Origin: Paulownia fortunei
Lineage: Eukaryota > Streptophyta > Magnoliopsida > Lamiales > Paulowniaceae
Direction of reading: 5' to 3'
Assembly: GCA_019321725.1 (NCBI GenBank)
Contig: JAGSPU010000054.1
Location: 310,001 to 374,000 of the forward strand
DNA length: 64,000 nucleotides
Shown: positions 14,100 through 27,400 of the stretch, in pieces
Layout: each line of letters starts with the position of its first letter
Numbering within the stretch: the first letter of the stretch is position 1
Translations under genes and position numbers: made by a program
Notes under the pieces: generated by a model
What the model saw: the letters and a program-made list of their open reading frames with translations, nothing else
The model's database searches: none
Told to the model about the DNA's origin: nothing

Positions 14100-17000
14100 T
14101 CAACCTGCTAGACAAGGGCATTCTTGTCACAATGGCCATAAACTCCCCCATGGGGACATAAACTTCTAACACAGGAATGGGTCAAAATAGAGGCAGCGAA
14201 GTGTTCCAGAAGGCAGAATAGTGAGAGTTGACCTCGGACTTGGTATGATGGCCTATATTCTTTCTGATGTTTGTGCATTAAGGAATGAGGATTTTTTTTC
14301 TTCCAATTGGCGTTTAGCATTGACAACATTTCACTATAATACTATCCTTGATTTTAAGGATGTCTGTATTTTTGGCTACCAAAAATATAAATGGTGCTTG
14401 TCATGGAAATTGAGCCAGATACATTAAACACTAAGATTAGAATGACAAACTATAAATTAATTAACTCATGTTATTTTAGATCATTTATTTTATTTTGTTG
14501 CATTTGTATATTACATAAAATATTTTTTTAAAAAAATATTTTGGTGTATATCAAACATTTTCTCGGCCAATCACATAATCTTCAATTTTTAGTATGGTTG
14601 ATTTAATGTACTAATTATCTGCATAATGTAATTTTCCACAATATGTAGTGGGCTGGTTGAATAAATTATTTTCTTCCACTTTACTCGATCGAAGATCGTC
14701 TCCACTGTCTACTTCGATTTATCACCAACAAGAAATTTGGAGTAACCTTTTTTTCAGGGTCATTTGCTTCTTTATTTTAAAGTGGAACATTTGAAGATGC
14801 ATTAGTAAAAAGTTCGGATAATAAAAAAACTTAGTACATGTGTCACACCTTGCTTGAAATCAAAATTAAGTAATTGACAGATTCATATATATGTTGATTT
14901 TTGGTATCAAAACCACGTAAACTATCACAATTGATCGTTGCTACTATTTTTTCAGAAATGCAAGAGGAGGTTATTAATTAGAGTATCAATTTAGGGAACT
15001 AGGGAAGGCCATCGAGCTTTCTTTATATTTTTACTTCTTTTTTTTTTCTTTAGAAATTAAAAGAATTCCTTAATTTCTAATTGTGCACACACACAAAAAG
15101 CTTAAATATCTTGGTTAAATATATCTAATTCTTAATTTAAAAAAGGGTAAAATTGGTTTGCTTAATATCATGGTTAATTCTATCTCGTTCTTAATATCCT
15201 TAATTTGCTCGTATGAAATATGAATCACCCTAATGCAATGAGATACCCTCATTTAATTTCACAAATTGGTGAAAATGACTTAATTATTTCGATTTATCTC
15301 CCAAAATTTGAATAATGGCCATTGCATGGATCCAATAATAATGGTACAAATGAGTGGTTCAAGTTAGGTCAACCATCAACCAAATTATGGAATCAACTGT
15401 TTATATTATACGGAGATATGGTTTTGGGTCAATACCATGGCATTGTATTCAAAGTTTCATACAAAATAAAGCATTATATTACGATATTAGGTAATTCAAG
15501 GATAAATTTTGTGATACACAAAGTATTTTTGTTTTACTATTCTAAGTACGTGCAATATAATAATGCCTTTTTTTGAGAAATACATTTGACAAAATGTAGC
15601 CAAAAACAGGGATGGAGTCGGGCTGGTAGAAGCACCCCAGGTCATATAATGTAAATTTTACATATAATTTTCTTTTTTCTTGGTTTTAGGATTTTATAAA
15701 GGAAAGTGGAAAGAAAAACAAAGAGTATATTTCTTTCTACTTTAAAGCAATATTTTTATAATTTAATCGATAATCAAATAGATCTTATTATCAGTTAGTA
15801 GTTCAATCGGTTATACCGATTCAACTATCGATACAACTAGTCTAATAAAAATTAATTATAATTTATATTATATTTTTAAAATAATAATGTAATAATCTAA
15901 TTATTATATAATATATTTTAAATGTAAAGTATTAATCAATTAAAAAAATACCGATTTAAACATTTAAACTTTCTTAAAAAAATAAAAAATAAACGATTTG
16001 ACCAATTGAAACAAAAAACGGTTATTTAAAGTTAATCCAATCAAATCGATTATCGATTTTCGGTCGAATTGATCGGACAGCGGCCCGAATCGATTTAAAA
16101 AACATTGCTATAATTTAACCATACCACTTTATAAGGCTCAACAATTTAAAAAAAAAAATTGAAAATTTTCTTCTTTTCTTAATATTGTAATATGGCTGGT
16201 ACTAATTAATTTAGGGTTGGTCTTTTTAAATTTGGATTATGCCAACATTATGCGATTCATTAAAAGTTTAAGTTCAACTTATAAAACTTAATTAAGTAGT
16301 AGGTTGTGACTTGTGAGAGCAAACTACTTGCGTGCAAACTGCAATATGACCAATGTGAAAACATTGTAATGTGTAACTGTCACATATGACGCTTCAAGCT
16401 ATAACTAAGCCGTCAGTAGTGGCATCATTCTTGAAATAATTGGTAATAAAAAATACACAGAGTCAACAATGACTTAAGGAAATTATATAATTTCCTCAAA
16501 TTTATGTCACTAGACTAGAAATCTACCTAAAATGACTATATATATTATACTTTCTCCATCTTATAAAGAATGTCTAATATTTTATTTTCATTAAATTTAG
16601 TTTATTTGTCCATTATTAAAAAATGATGGGATTTTTTTATAGTAAATGACTATTCTAACCTTCAATTTAAGCTAAATCATTTTTATTGCGACACAATCTG
16701 TTTATTTAAGAAAGATCTCATATTTATATCTATATATATATATATATATATAAAACCAACAAATATAAATCAAATTATAATTACACCACACATTTTGCAA
16801 GAAATAAATAAATACAATTTTGGAAAAAAGTTAAAGTCGTCTCACACTCTCTCTCCCCTCGTTTATTTTAGATAATAAATGTTAAAGTAGTTGAAGTATA
16901 GTCAATATTTATGACCTAGTGAGGTAATAGTAGTTAGTCATGTCCATATATTTCGATTGTTTTTGAAGACTTTTTTAGTAAAGTCTTGAACATTCATAAT

Positions 17001-18100
17001 AACTCCAAATGGTTAGCTGCAATATTAACATTTGTGAGCCAAATACATAGTACTTGAAAGCCTAGATACTAAATATGAGATCACAAATATTCAGCATTTC
17101 CGAATATTGAAACTTTATGTTCCAAAATTAAATGAAATGATCAATTAAAAAATACGAAAATAGATAACATACAAATTTTGTAGATGGGTAATATAAAAGA
17201 ATTATTTGAGAGCAAAATGTGACTTATTTGATATTCTTTTTATATATTGTGCTTGCACCTATTTCTAAATTATGTAAAAATTATTTTATATGTATTACAT
17301 ATTGTGTAATTTATGCTTATGACACAACTTAGAGAGAACTATTTAAGAATTACAATTTTATGAATTAATATGGTTTTTATTTTTCATTTGTATGTGTTCA
17401 ATAAATAATTATGATATATTTTTTAGGTTTTAGATATTTTAAATATTTATTAAAATAAAGATTTACGTGCACTAAATATTTATTTAAAAATACAAATATT
17501 ATTCATTAAATTCACTAAATATATGAGAAACATATATTTTTGCTTAAAGAACTCAGGTGCCGTTGATTTAGTACTTCTTTTTTTTTTTTTAACTTGGACT
17601 GAATAAAGAATTAAAATTGTGTTTAATTAATTGAAAACAAGATTGGGGTTGCTGTGCTACGCCCGGTCCAATATTGAGTCGCCCACGTTTTGGTTGCATA
17701 TTGTTCAAGTAGAATTCAAATGAAGAAAAATTTATTTAACTAAAGTGTTTATTTTACCCATGGGCTCATGAATTACTATCCTCTTTTAGGAATTGGATAG
17801 TTCTTGGTTAATTCTAAAACTAGTAATTGTAGTTACGTGCACGATTTTTTGCAAGTAATAAAGATTTAAAATTAAGTTTTTGAGTCAGATCTAGTATGTA
17901 AATATTTATTTTATTAGTAGTTTGATTTTTCTCTCACATACATGCTTGGATTATTGGTTATATTTAATTAGTTTTAATATTTTGCAATTGTATTTAATTA
18001 ATCTGTAATATCTTCATATAATTGGTCGTTTCTTTTTAAAATAATTAATTTTATTTTTTTTCTTAGTATTTTGGAATCAATCCCATATTCCCATTAGAAT
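14100..18100. other. AT-rich intergenic region
   Basis: About 4 kb with no supported gene. It contains one dispersed repeat copy (15751-16110, listed separately), a TA dinucleotide tract near 16731-16752, and a possible worn Stowaway-type end at about 16550-16600. Short open frames here have no coding character. Confidence 0.55.
15751..16110 (+). repeat. Dispersed repeat family, copy A
   Basis: An AT-rich core is flanked by GC-bearing ends rich in AATCGGTT and TCGATAATC words. Its left end (AATATTTTTATAAT, then TCAGTTAGTAGTTCAATCGG) and right end (GAAAATCG on the opposite strand, ATCGATTTAAAAAACATTG) match, in reverse orientation, the two ends of the copy at 39448-39900. No protein is encoded, so it is probably a non-autonomous transposon or SINE-like family. 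Boundaries are approximate. Confidence 0.6.
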
Positions 18101-18648
18101 TTTAAAATTAAAACTCCAATTTGTATCATAAGTTTAGGCCCAAACAAGAGAACTGCAACAGTTCCAATTACAAGGGCCCAATTCACAAACACCCGTTCCT
18201 TGTTAAACAGTTCATCATGAACTTGTTTGGCTCAAGTACTAAACTCGTGTTCTACTCCTCAAATCCACGTAAAAAAATCGCGTCTCCGTGGACTGAAATC
18301 CAACGCCAAATGTGAGTTTGATTCGACATTATGCTAGCCTAGGCGCCTTAACATTCGATCTCGATGAACTCGATGCTTCCCAATTCTATGTTCATTTGTT
18401 TATGCAAACCCCAGTTCTTGAATTGTAATGATAATTAGTATACCATCTCTGTTTCTGCTCCATTGCAGGATTTTTCTTCACCATTCGTCCAAATTCTCAG
18501 ATGGGTCATGAGATTATATGTCTAATACCAAAGAAAAGCATGCTAGTTTCGGCTGATCAATGTTTCGGGGTAATTTCATGAAACAACATACCTGCATTCT
18601 TGTTACATTATCATGGATCATTCTTGTGTTAATTTTGGACCATTTCAG

Positions 18649-21600
18649 ATATAAAACAGTTTTGTTAGAGATTCTTGCCCAAGACCCAAAGTTATTCTTG
18701 TTTATTCCTGGCAATCCGGGTATTTGATTGTCTACATTTGGCATATGTTGTTTCGCTTGTGTGATTGTTTTTGAAAGTTATGAAGGCCAAAGAGGATGTT
18801 TATGTGATAGGTGTCATCTCATTTTTCACTGGTGTTTTGGAGTCAATACATTAGCATTTAGCTACTAGGTGGTACGGCATCTGTCCCTGGCAAGAACAAA
18901 TCAATTTTTTTTTTATTTAATGTTCTTGGGATTTTGTAACTTTCTATGTATATATTTGATTGAAATGATCATGCACCTGGTACTGATGGATGCCTTCTTT
19001 CCCTTCGTGAAGCTATTGGCCACATATTCCACTCAGAAAATGTAATTATTTTATACCAAATCTAGTTTTTTAAGTGGCTGTTTTGTACAATCAAAATCTA
19101 TTTTATGCTCACAAAGCTGTTATCTTGAAAGGTAGTTCAACAGTACCAAGAACTGAGCCAAAAAAACTATATGATTAAAATTATTGAGCAGATTTATTTT
19201 TGTCGATTGTGTCAGTCCTTCTAACTGTTCTTGTGTTTTTTTAGGTGCTCACATTTGTAAATCATTCATGAACACTAATAAAATGGTAACTGTAAGTAAA
19301 TAGCACTGGGATATTCTTGCATTGGCTTTTCCAGTGGTTTTAGAAATATACAAGATTATTTATGAAATTTCCATGCTTCATTTTCTCTCACAGATTCTTG
19401 TAGATAAAATAGGCATCAGTTTCTGTTTAGGACAGCCACGAATTAGCTAATTGGTGTTGAGAGATGCATGTTTAGCTGACCAACAATCAAGCCCATTCTT
19501 AAATCTGTTTATTTTCATTTTTTCCCAGCCTATGATATTTTTAATGTTTGTAGCTCTTGTGCTTTCTGTCTAGGTGCTGGGAAACTAGATTGGGATTTCA
19601 GCAGGGGAAAGAAAAGCCAAATTGCGTTTTTGTTTGGCCTTGATGATCACTAGGGTCCTTTTCATATAATATGTAGAGGTAATTCATTTTATTCTTTCGG
19701 TTATTTGCATCTCATGGTTTGCTTAGCTAGGATTTTGAGACTGGCTTGCGGAGGACTTAATTCTCTAGATTAATATGGACATCTACTTTAGAATAGATAA
19801 GAGTACAGAACCTCATTTTATCTAAATGTTTTAAATGGTTCTAAAGACTGTTCCTCTACTCCAACACCCTCTGTTCTTTGCAAATGCATGAGCTATCGCT
19901 TGAAACAACTCTAGTCTTTGCAAGTGTTTATGAACTTTCCTTTGAAACATATTGGGTGATGATTTTTCATTGGGATATGTTCTACACTCAATTAGGTTTG
20001 TTTCACTTCACATGCTATCTATCATGGTTGGAGCAAAAGAAGTTTAAATTTTACTTCATTTACTATTTCCCTTTTGGTCGCTACTTTCTTATTGTTAGAG
20101 TTGATTTAGACCTGAAACAGCAGTTACAGGCTTTGCATTATAAATTAGCGTGGAGCTGTAGAAATAAATAAAATATTGATTCCACACTGAGATTGAGGAT
20201 TATGTATTATCAATAACACAAAATACTGATTACACGACATTAAATGGTTCTATATCCATGGTGAATGTCATTTTCGTTTCATACTCAGTAGGGTTCAAGT
20301 TACTTTTCTCATTCTTCAAGTTTGTAGTTTACTTGACCAAATGTCAAACTGTGTTGTATTCAAGTGGTTATATGATCACACTGGAAGCTTATATTCTAAT
20401 GAGATTTAGATATTAAGAAGAAGACAAGCACATATATCTATAGCTGAAATACAAATCAAACTACTCGATATTGAAATCGCTAAAAGTTCGTTTAAGCTTA
20501 GTTCATTAAACATTACAAACCAAATATTTTTGTTCAATAAAATTTGAAACTTGGCTCGAGTCCGACTCAATTACTAAAAAAAATAATCAATATGTGTAAA
20601 AAATATCAAAATATTCGAAGTCGACTCGTGTTTAACTTGATTAATGCTTATTAAAGCTCGATACAATTTTTAAATATAATTTTTGAAATTCGATAAAAAT
20701 CCAAACAAGCTTGAATACATGTTGCGATTCGACTCAATTCGTTTACATGTGTATATATTCCTCCTGAATTTTTGGTTAAAATAATTTTATATTTCAGACC
20801 TCTCTCCCCTACGGCCCTTCTCTCTCTGCTCTCTTATGGATGGGTCTGCAGATGATCTTAATATGATTGGCCTAGTACTTTTTTCCTTTTTATCTGCTGA
20901 TACACTCTAATGAAAGGGATTCAAGATCGAGCTCTTGTGCATAGGTATGGATATTCACTGGGATAGTTGTTTGTCATGTCAAGCTGTCTCCTTGGGCCAA
21001 ATCTTTTTCTAAAAGGTGTTCTAATTACTGCTAAAAGAAACCAGTTCTTCAGAACATTGAGTTTTTGTTGTGAGGAATATCAGCCAACCTTGTAACATTT
21101 TGCCTCTTTGAACTGATGTATGAATTTGTTCTCTTTATTTCTTGTTGTGTTGATAACTGCCTTCCCACCCACTCTCCAGCCCCGAATTATTTAACCTCCT
21201 TGTTTGGTTAACCACATAAATGCAACTTGTTCTTCCAGAAGGCTGTTTGGTAGAAAAATGAGCTTAGCCTACTGACTTTGTCTGGTATCTCAAAATCCTA
21301 TGCCTTTTGAAATGGATGTTGTAATTGTGGTAATGAGTTCAATGAAGAACCGTGTGAGTGGGATAGTGCTGTCTTATCCATGTTGATAGTGTGTTCTGAA
21401 AAACAAGACAGGAGAATCACATTAGGCTTGTTCTAATCATGTGCGTGTTGCTTGTTTAATAGTATGATACTTAGGAAAGCTAATATTCAATTTTAAATAT
21501 TGCTTGTTGGATATCTATGTTGCTAATTCAACAAAGATGGCAATGAACATTGTTTGCAAAGATTTTTCCACAGCCATTTTTGTCATCACCCATATATTTA

Positions 21601-21874
21601 TTTTTATTATATAAATACAAGATTGTTGAAATATAATTTTCTCTTTAAATTTCGTTTTTATGATGTTCTGCATTAATAAATTGCTCTGATCTTATCGTTA
21701 TCGTATGATCACAGATTTACCAGCAGTTACCTGATATACTTATGGACCTTTATGGCGGTTGAACGTGAGGTTGATATGCATGCTCTCTCTTGCACTGAGG
21801 TTGGATCGATATGGGTTGCTCAGCATGTCTCCAGCTTGTTCAAGAATCACCTAGCAAATGCAAAAAGTTTTTGA
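18649..21874 (+). pseudogene. Relic of a plant lipid-droplet-associated hydrolase (LDAH) gene
   Basis: LDAH is an alpha/beta-hydrolase-like protein found on lipid droplets. Pieces appear in the correct order: 18649-18721 (EILAQDPKLFLFIPGNPG, the family hallmark), 18862-18885 (LLGGTASV, preceded by a worn ESIH-stop), 19009-19041 (EAIGHIFHSEN), about 19590-19665 (DWDFSRGKKSQIAFLFGLDD followed by H-stop-GPF), and 21758-21874 (VEREVDMHALSCTEVGSIWV through AQHVSSLFKNHL to a stop). The normal HWGP is H-stop-GP, consistent with a TGG to TAG change. The central segment with the nucleophile GHSIG motif is not visible, and the last exon has a frameshift just before VERE. Several exon edges still look like splice sites. 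This is a decayed gene rather than an assembly artefact. Confidence 0.85.
20480..20760. repeat. Degenerate CTCGAGT/GACTCG-rich repeat in the LDAH relic
   Basis: A stretch with repeated words such as GGCTCGAGTCCGACTC, GTCGACTCGTG and GATTCGACTCAATTCG resembles common plant dispersed repeats of the 'gagctcgagtcgagc' type. It probably inserted into an intron of the dead gene. Ends are unclear. Confidence 0.4.
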
Positions 21875-23880
21875 CATGGAACTCCAGGTTTTATGCTCTT
21901 TCATCAAGTAATCCATGATTTGGAGCAAATAAAGATTGGATGCCATAATCTCTCTTTCAAATCCTCAGTTAACTCTTATTCCTATCTTTTCCTAGCTTGT
22001 TCCTGAACTCTGTTCACATCTCAAAAGACTCAAGGCAGATTGAGATAAAACTTTGCATAGAATGGGATGTATGACTAGAAATTTACTGGCAAAATATTTA
22101 TAAAGAGTGTCCTGAGTAACCCAAAAATACTCTGATCCTATATACAATGGAAGAAAATTCATGGAACTCTTGAACCATTGGGCATATTCGTATTCAAGGC
22201 GTATGTGTGTATATGTGTGTGATTCCTTTTGTTAATGGAGAAATAGACATGAGGTGGCAAAAATATTTCTTATGAGATGGAGATAGGAATTCAAAGTTTC
22301 AAAGTCAAACTAAACATAGGAGAGGTTAAGATCTCAGTAATTCAATTCGTTAAAAGACATTTTATTAGGGTAAATGATGTAAGCTTGATCTCTACACCTA
22401 CAGGCAAATCTACATAATCGCTTCTTTCTTAATCGCTCCATAGTATATATAAAACACTTCTTAAACAACAAAGAATGAAGAATTAACATAAGACATTCTG
22501 ATCTCCCGTCATGGTATTCTGCTGTGTCTTAACGTTTCTTGTCTTAATCAATGAAGGAGATCAGCAAACACGGTGCTTCCTAATACCTAATCATGCAACT
22601 AAATAGCATGAGATAAGGACAACCAGATCCAAAATTATCAAAGAAAATGCAATACAACAATTCTTTTAAAAAAAAGATGGAATACATATCAATAATATTT
22701 GAACATTCATAACTAGAAAATACCAAATTTATTAGGGTTCTTTCTATGTCACAAGTTACTATATTATGATACATTACATAAAGATGTTTCGAACAATTTA
22801 AATGTTGGATCAATTAAACCTTAAAATTTTGCGAGTCCGACAAAAATTTACCCTACAGGATCAAATTCATGTAATTTTTTTTTAATCCGGGGCTAAATCT
22901 GGTTTGACCACACTTAATTTATTCTTACATTGTTTTTGCCTAATTCAAAGTATTCTTTCACGCCTAGCGCAACTAGTCGGTAATTGGGAAATAAATCAAT
23001 TGCATACATCGTAGCATGCGTATGTTATATATATAAAATAAAATAAAATATCATAATTAAAATAAAAAATCTGAACCCCTCAACCGTACTTCCTTGCAGT
23101 CTAAAGCAATAAGTCTAGAATTATATACTCTTTATAAATTTTCAAAAGCACATAGCTCTGCCTGTACTTGTGCAAGAACTGTTTCAGGGCACAAGGGGAA
23201 AACAGCAGAAGCAAGAGGGCAAAGAATGAAAAAATAATTGTTTGATTAAGCTTCCAAAACTTGTAATAATTGTCCACAAATGCAGCATGCATTGCAGATA
23301 GCTGACAAAGAGAAGCTTCTTAATCTTGCACATTAGATCTGAAGCGTTATAATGAATCAAGTGGCTGATATTTTTTTATATTAAATTGATCCCAAGATCA
23401 TCATACCAACTGTCATGTCAGGTTCCTCTTTCTATAGTATTTCTCCTTTATCCCTTATTATTACTTTAAGCTAATAGAATTAAATTACCCCCAATTCTTT
23501 AATTTATATTCGTATCTTGCCTATTCATTACTCCATAATATCAATTTGCAAAATAAAAATAGTGACTTTCAACTATTATAGTGACAGGCTTCTCACCCTC
23601 AGTCATGACAGACCAATCAAAATCCCATCTTAATTCTGATGGAAAAAAAAAAAAGAAACCCATATAAGTCTGATTAGTAAACTGTCAAATCAACTAGAAG
23701 CTGTGAGGTTAGCAGAAAGGGGTCCCTCAAAAGGCTCACATGCAGAATTTATATGAGACAGCATCATACTCCCCAAGTCCAATGCATAGCACTTTCTCAA
23801 GCAGAAACTGAGTTCCTATCTCCGGCGCCCCCACTTCCACACAAACTCGAGAATAAACAGAGAAAAGACCTCATTCCCCT
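21875..23880. other. Intergenic region upstream of the OFP6/8-type gene
   Basis: No supported gene. AT-rich DNA gives way to a less AT-biased stretch from about 23700, which should hold the promoter of the OVATE gene; TTTATATGAG near 23750 is a weak TATA candidate. Confidence 0.45.
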
Positions 23881-23886
23881 TCTACA

Positions 23887-24431
23887 ATGTCAAGCAGCAA
23901 GAAAAAGTACATTCTGAACACAGTGAGCGTGAACTTGGGATGCAGCAGCAGTTGCAGAAGGCCAAGACTCTCCGCCGTGTTCCAACCAAGGCCGAGGCAC
24001 AGACCTCACTCCCACCGCAAACCCCACCACCATCACTACTCCTCCTCCAGCTCTTGGGACACCACTACCACCACCTTCTCTCCGCCGTCGACACCCCACA
24101 GGCGTGCTACTCCTCGGACACAGACTCAGACATCAAGAGCCTGAAGGCTGTCCAGGGCTTCGGCAGAATCGGCGGCTCCAGCGTGGCGGTGGAGAAAGAT
24201 TCCGACGACCCTTATTTGGATTTCCGCCAGTCCATGCTGCAGATGATTCTGGAGAAGGAGATTTACTCCAAAGATGATCTCAAAGAGCTGCTCAACTGTT
24301 TCTTGCAGCTGAATGCGCCGTACTATCATGGGATTATTGTTAGAGCCTTTACAGAGATCTGGAATGGGGTGTACTCGGTAAGGTCCGGGTCTCCGAACTT
24401 GCATGGAATGTGGATGTCACGTGACTTCTAG
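23887..24431 (+). CDS. OVATE family protein, OFP6/OFP8 type (one frameshift)
   Basis: OVATE family proteins are plant transcriptional repressors that bind TALE homeodomain proteins and shape fruit, ovules and secondary walls. The start at 23887 gives MSSSKKKYILNTVSVNLGC followed by an arginine/proline/histidine-rich region, the conserved N-terminus of this subgroup. The C-terminal half is in another frame: CYSSDTDSD, then SVAVEKDSDDPYLDFRQSML with ELLNCFLQLN and YYHGIIVRAFTEIW, a complete OVATE domain, ending at 24431. The frame change falls near 24081-24090, in TCTCCGCCGTCGAC. Adding one base makes 182 codons, a normal length for an intronless gene of this type. Both halves are conserved, so a sequence error or a very recent mutation is more likely than long decay. 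Confidence 0.88.
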
Positions 24432-27400
24432 CTGTTGCACGTGCGGTGGGGGGTTTCATTTTCCCTCTGACTGCTATCTGCAATAAAATCTTGGCATCTT
24501 TAGTAATTAGGACTGTGTTAGTATTCGGGTATGGGTAATAGAAACCCGAATATTTACTGGGTTTTAATGTTTTTATGTTGTAAGTTTAATACTACCAGAA
24601 ACAAGAGATTCGATTTTCACAGCCTTTTTGACATACGACCCTAGTTTAGTTTTTATCAAATGGAACAAAAGAAATGACTATTGTTCTTTGGTTTTGTCAA
24701 AAATTCTGTGAAAATTGTAACTTGTAATGATTAACTATTAGTGAATGCAGTTGGTTTTTTGCTGTTATAGTTCACATGTGAAATTCTATGCATGGCTTGT
24801 TATTACTTTTCTTGGAAAACATTTCATCGTTTTGTGAAAGCATTTTAAAGCTCTTCTTGTGCAGTCCATTTCCTAGTGCTTTATGTGGAGCGGACGTGGT
24901 ACGAAAAGAGTATAAAAAGTAGCACCCTTTACAATATCTAACTTTAATATTGGTAAATTGAGATAATACTCATGCTCCTTTTTTATATTTTAGATTCTCT
25001 TTTCTATGTTCTAATTTATATTTTGTGTAATAAAAAAATAAAACTCAAATTTAAAATAGAAGATCTAAAAAGCTGATAATATGGTTGTTTTACCCAAACT
25101 ATGAATCGTTACAATTGACCATTAAAATTGATTTTGCTAATGTTTATTAATGACCAAATTGATGATATTACCCATAGGTGTTAACTCAATTGGTGTGGTC
25201 AATTGCTCTCCTCCATATGAAAATTATGTTTTTTGAACTCTCTTGCATTTGTAATCTATGAAACAGGTCATAGTTTATGACTTAATTGAACCCAATTAGT
25301 TAGATACGTTATTTTTTCATAAAAAGGTCACGACTTTGACTTTGTTGGTTGAGAAATTTTAAATTGACGAATATTTTAGTGAGATTTTAATGATAATGGC
25401 ATTTCAAATTTTTTTACCACAGGATTCTGGTTTACCCCTCCCTCCCTAATTTCTTCTCTAATTCTCTTTTCTGTATATCTATTTTTCTTGGGATGGTGTT
25501 ATTTTAATACCAAATGAAGACAAATTCTTGCTGAGAAGAGTAGATAATTTTGGTCAAAAATCTCTACCGAGTCTGCAGCTGTAGTTCTCTCTGGTGGGAA
25601 AAGATAGACGTTGGGATTTGAAAAATTAATGATAAAAAATAAAAAATAAAAAACTGCTGCAGCCGTTTTAATGCAATTCAATGAGGCAATTAATATTTTG
25701 GGCGAGTACAGCACTCGTTCACCTCTTCCAACAGTGTCAATTCACGTCAAAATTTGGCTTGTTTCATCCTTGGACACTTGTCGAAATGCGATTGCTTTTG
25801 CCACTTTTGATTGTTCTTAATTCCTTTGCAATTTGGGACTCCCTCTTATCCCTTTTATTTATTTTTTTCTTTTGGGATTTCTAACAGTCAATTGATGCTT
25901 GCCTTCATCTTTTGCGTCTTCAAAAATTTAATGAGCATATAGTTATCTTTGCAGTGTGATCATATTTATGATCTCCTAAATGCTACGTTCAATGATTTTT
26001 TTAAGAATTTTAGTAGAATTTAAAAAAAAAAAAACTCCAAAAGTGAAGGCGGACATATTTATCTTATAAGTCAAAACTTCAACCAAACTGAGAAAAAATT
26101 ACTTCCATTTACATTAGGGGTTGCAAATTATTTGAAAGAATTTAATAAACTTTTAGAACTTATTTTATTCAAATAATTTAACAACGTATTTTCTAAGCTA
26201 GATTCAACAGTTACAAATTTCCAATATGGGCTTCTTGTTTCACCAACAAATGCTCTCTTAATTAGTCAGAAATTTGAAAAATTACATGATATAAGGGAAA
26301 ATAAATCTAAAAAACATAGGTATGCAAATTTGAAATGTTACATGCATGATGGAAAAAGTACATTAAAAAACATTATAAGTTATGCATCTTAATAATGTAT
26401 ATACGCATCAAATATTTTCATGCTTCAGATTGAATGCTGTTGCTATTATTACAGGTGATGTGATGTATAGCTGCCTCAGTGTATGTAATAATAGCTCATG
26501 ATGTAATATTTGGTTGCTCATTTAGTTATATTTGGTACTCTCAATTCTCAAGTCAACTCTTGCTTGGAAAATCGCTTGCACTCGAGCATTCTTGGCAGGG
26601 ACAATAACTCCACTCCACTCTTCAGCTGTTCTTTTTTTACTCTCAAACAATTACAAAGACACATTAATTTAGAGTTAATTAATTACTCATTTATTGGGCA
26701 AATAAAAAAAGAAAATGGTAATCTCCTTTTGTTAAATGATGAAAATAATATCACGTTAATAATAAAATTCACCGATGCGAGAACATATATTAGAGAATAA
26801 GTAAGTGTTTTTCATTCTATACCTCATTAAATTATTTATTTTAATTTTATGTTGCACTTTTATTTATTTAGATTTTATATTTTTTTTAATTTTATATTAT
26901 ATTTTATATTTCATATAATAAAATACAATACAAAATTAAAATAAAACATCTCATCACTCTATAAAAAGAAAATCTTTAGGCCAACTCATGGAAATCAAGA
27001 AAAGATAAATGCTATCAATCTTGATATGGGGTTTAAGTAAACATAGGCCTCAGTCCAGCTGACTCTTCTTAACTTCTTTTACAACTTCTGCAAAAGTAAG
27101 TGAAAAAGTTTAGATTTGCCTCTGTACATAATGATTGATAATGCTCTGCAGGGTTTTGCCAATATTGTTGCTGGATTTTTCGTTGCAATCCCACATGAAA
27201 TGATTATATTTTGTGTGCATATGAGAGGAAGTAATTGCAGTTATTTTGTTCTCTTTAGTTTGAAGGGGTTTCTTGTTCTTTTTGTTGGGTCCAGTTTCAG
27301 ACAATCATATGAAGGTTCAATTTGGCGCACAAAGAAAACACATGAAGCGCCAACCAAATGGCATGAGATTTTGTAAGGAAGACAGAGAAACCAAGTCCAT

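Noticed and set aside
16547..16600. Possible Stowaway MITE end (CTTTCTCCATCTTATAAAGA)
   Set aside because: Only one end is visible; no matching inverted end or TA duplication was found.
18514..18744. 76-codon minus-strand frame
   Set aside because: Antisense shadow of an LDAH relic exon on the plus strand.
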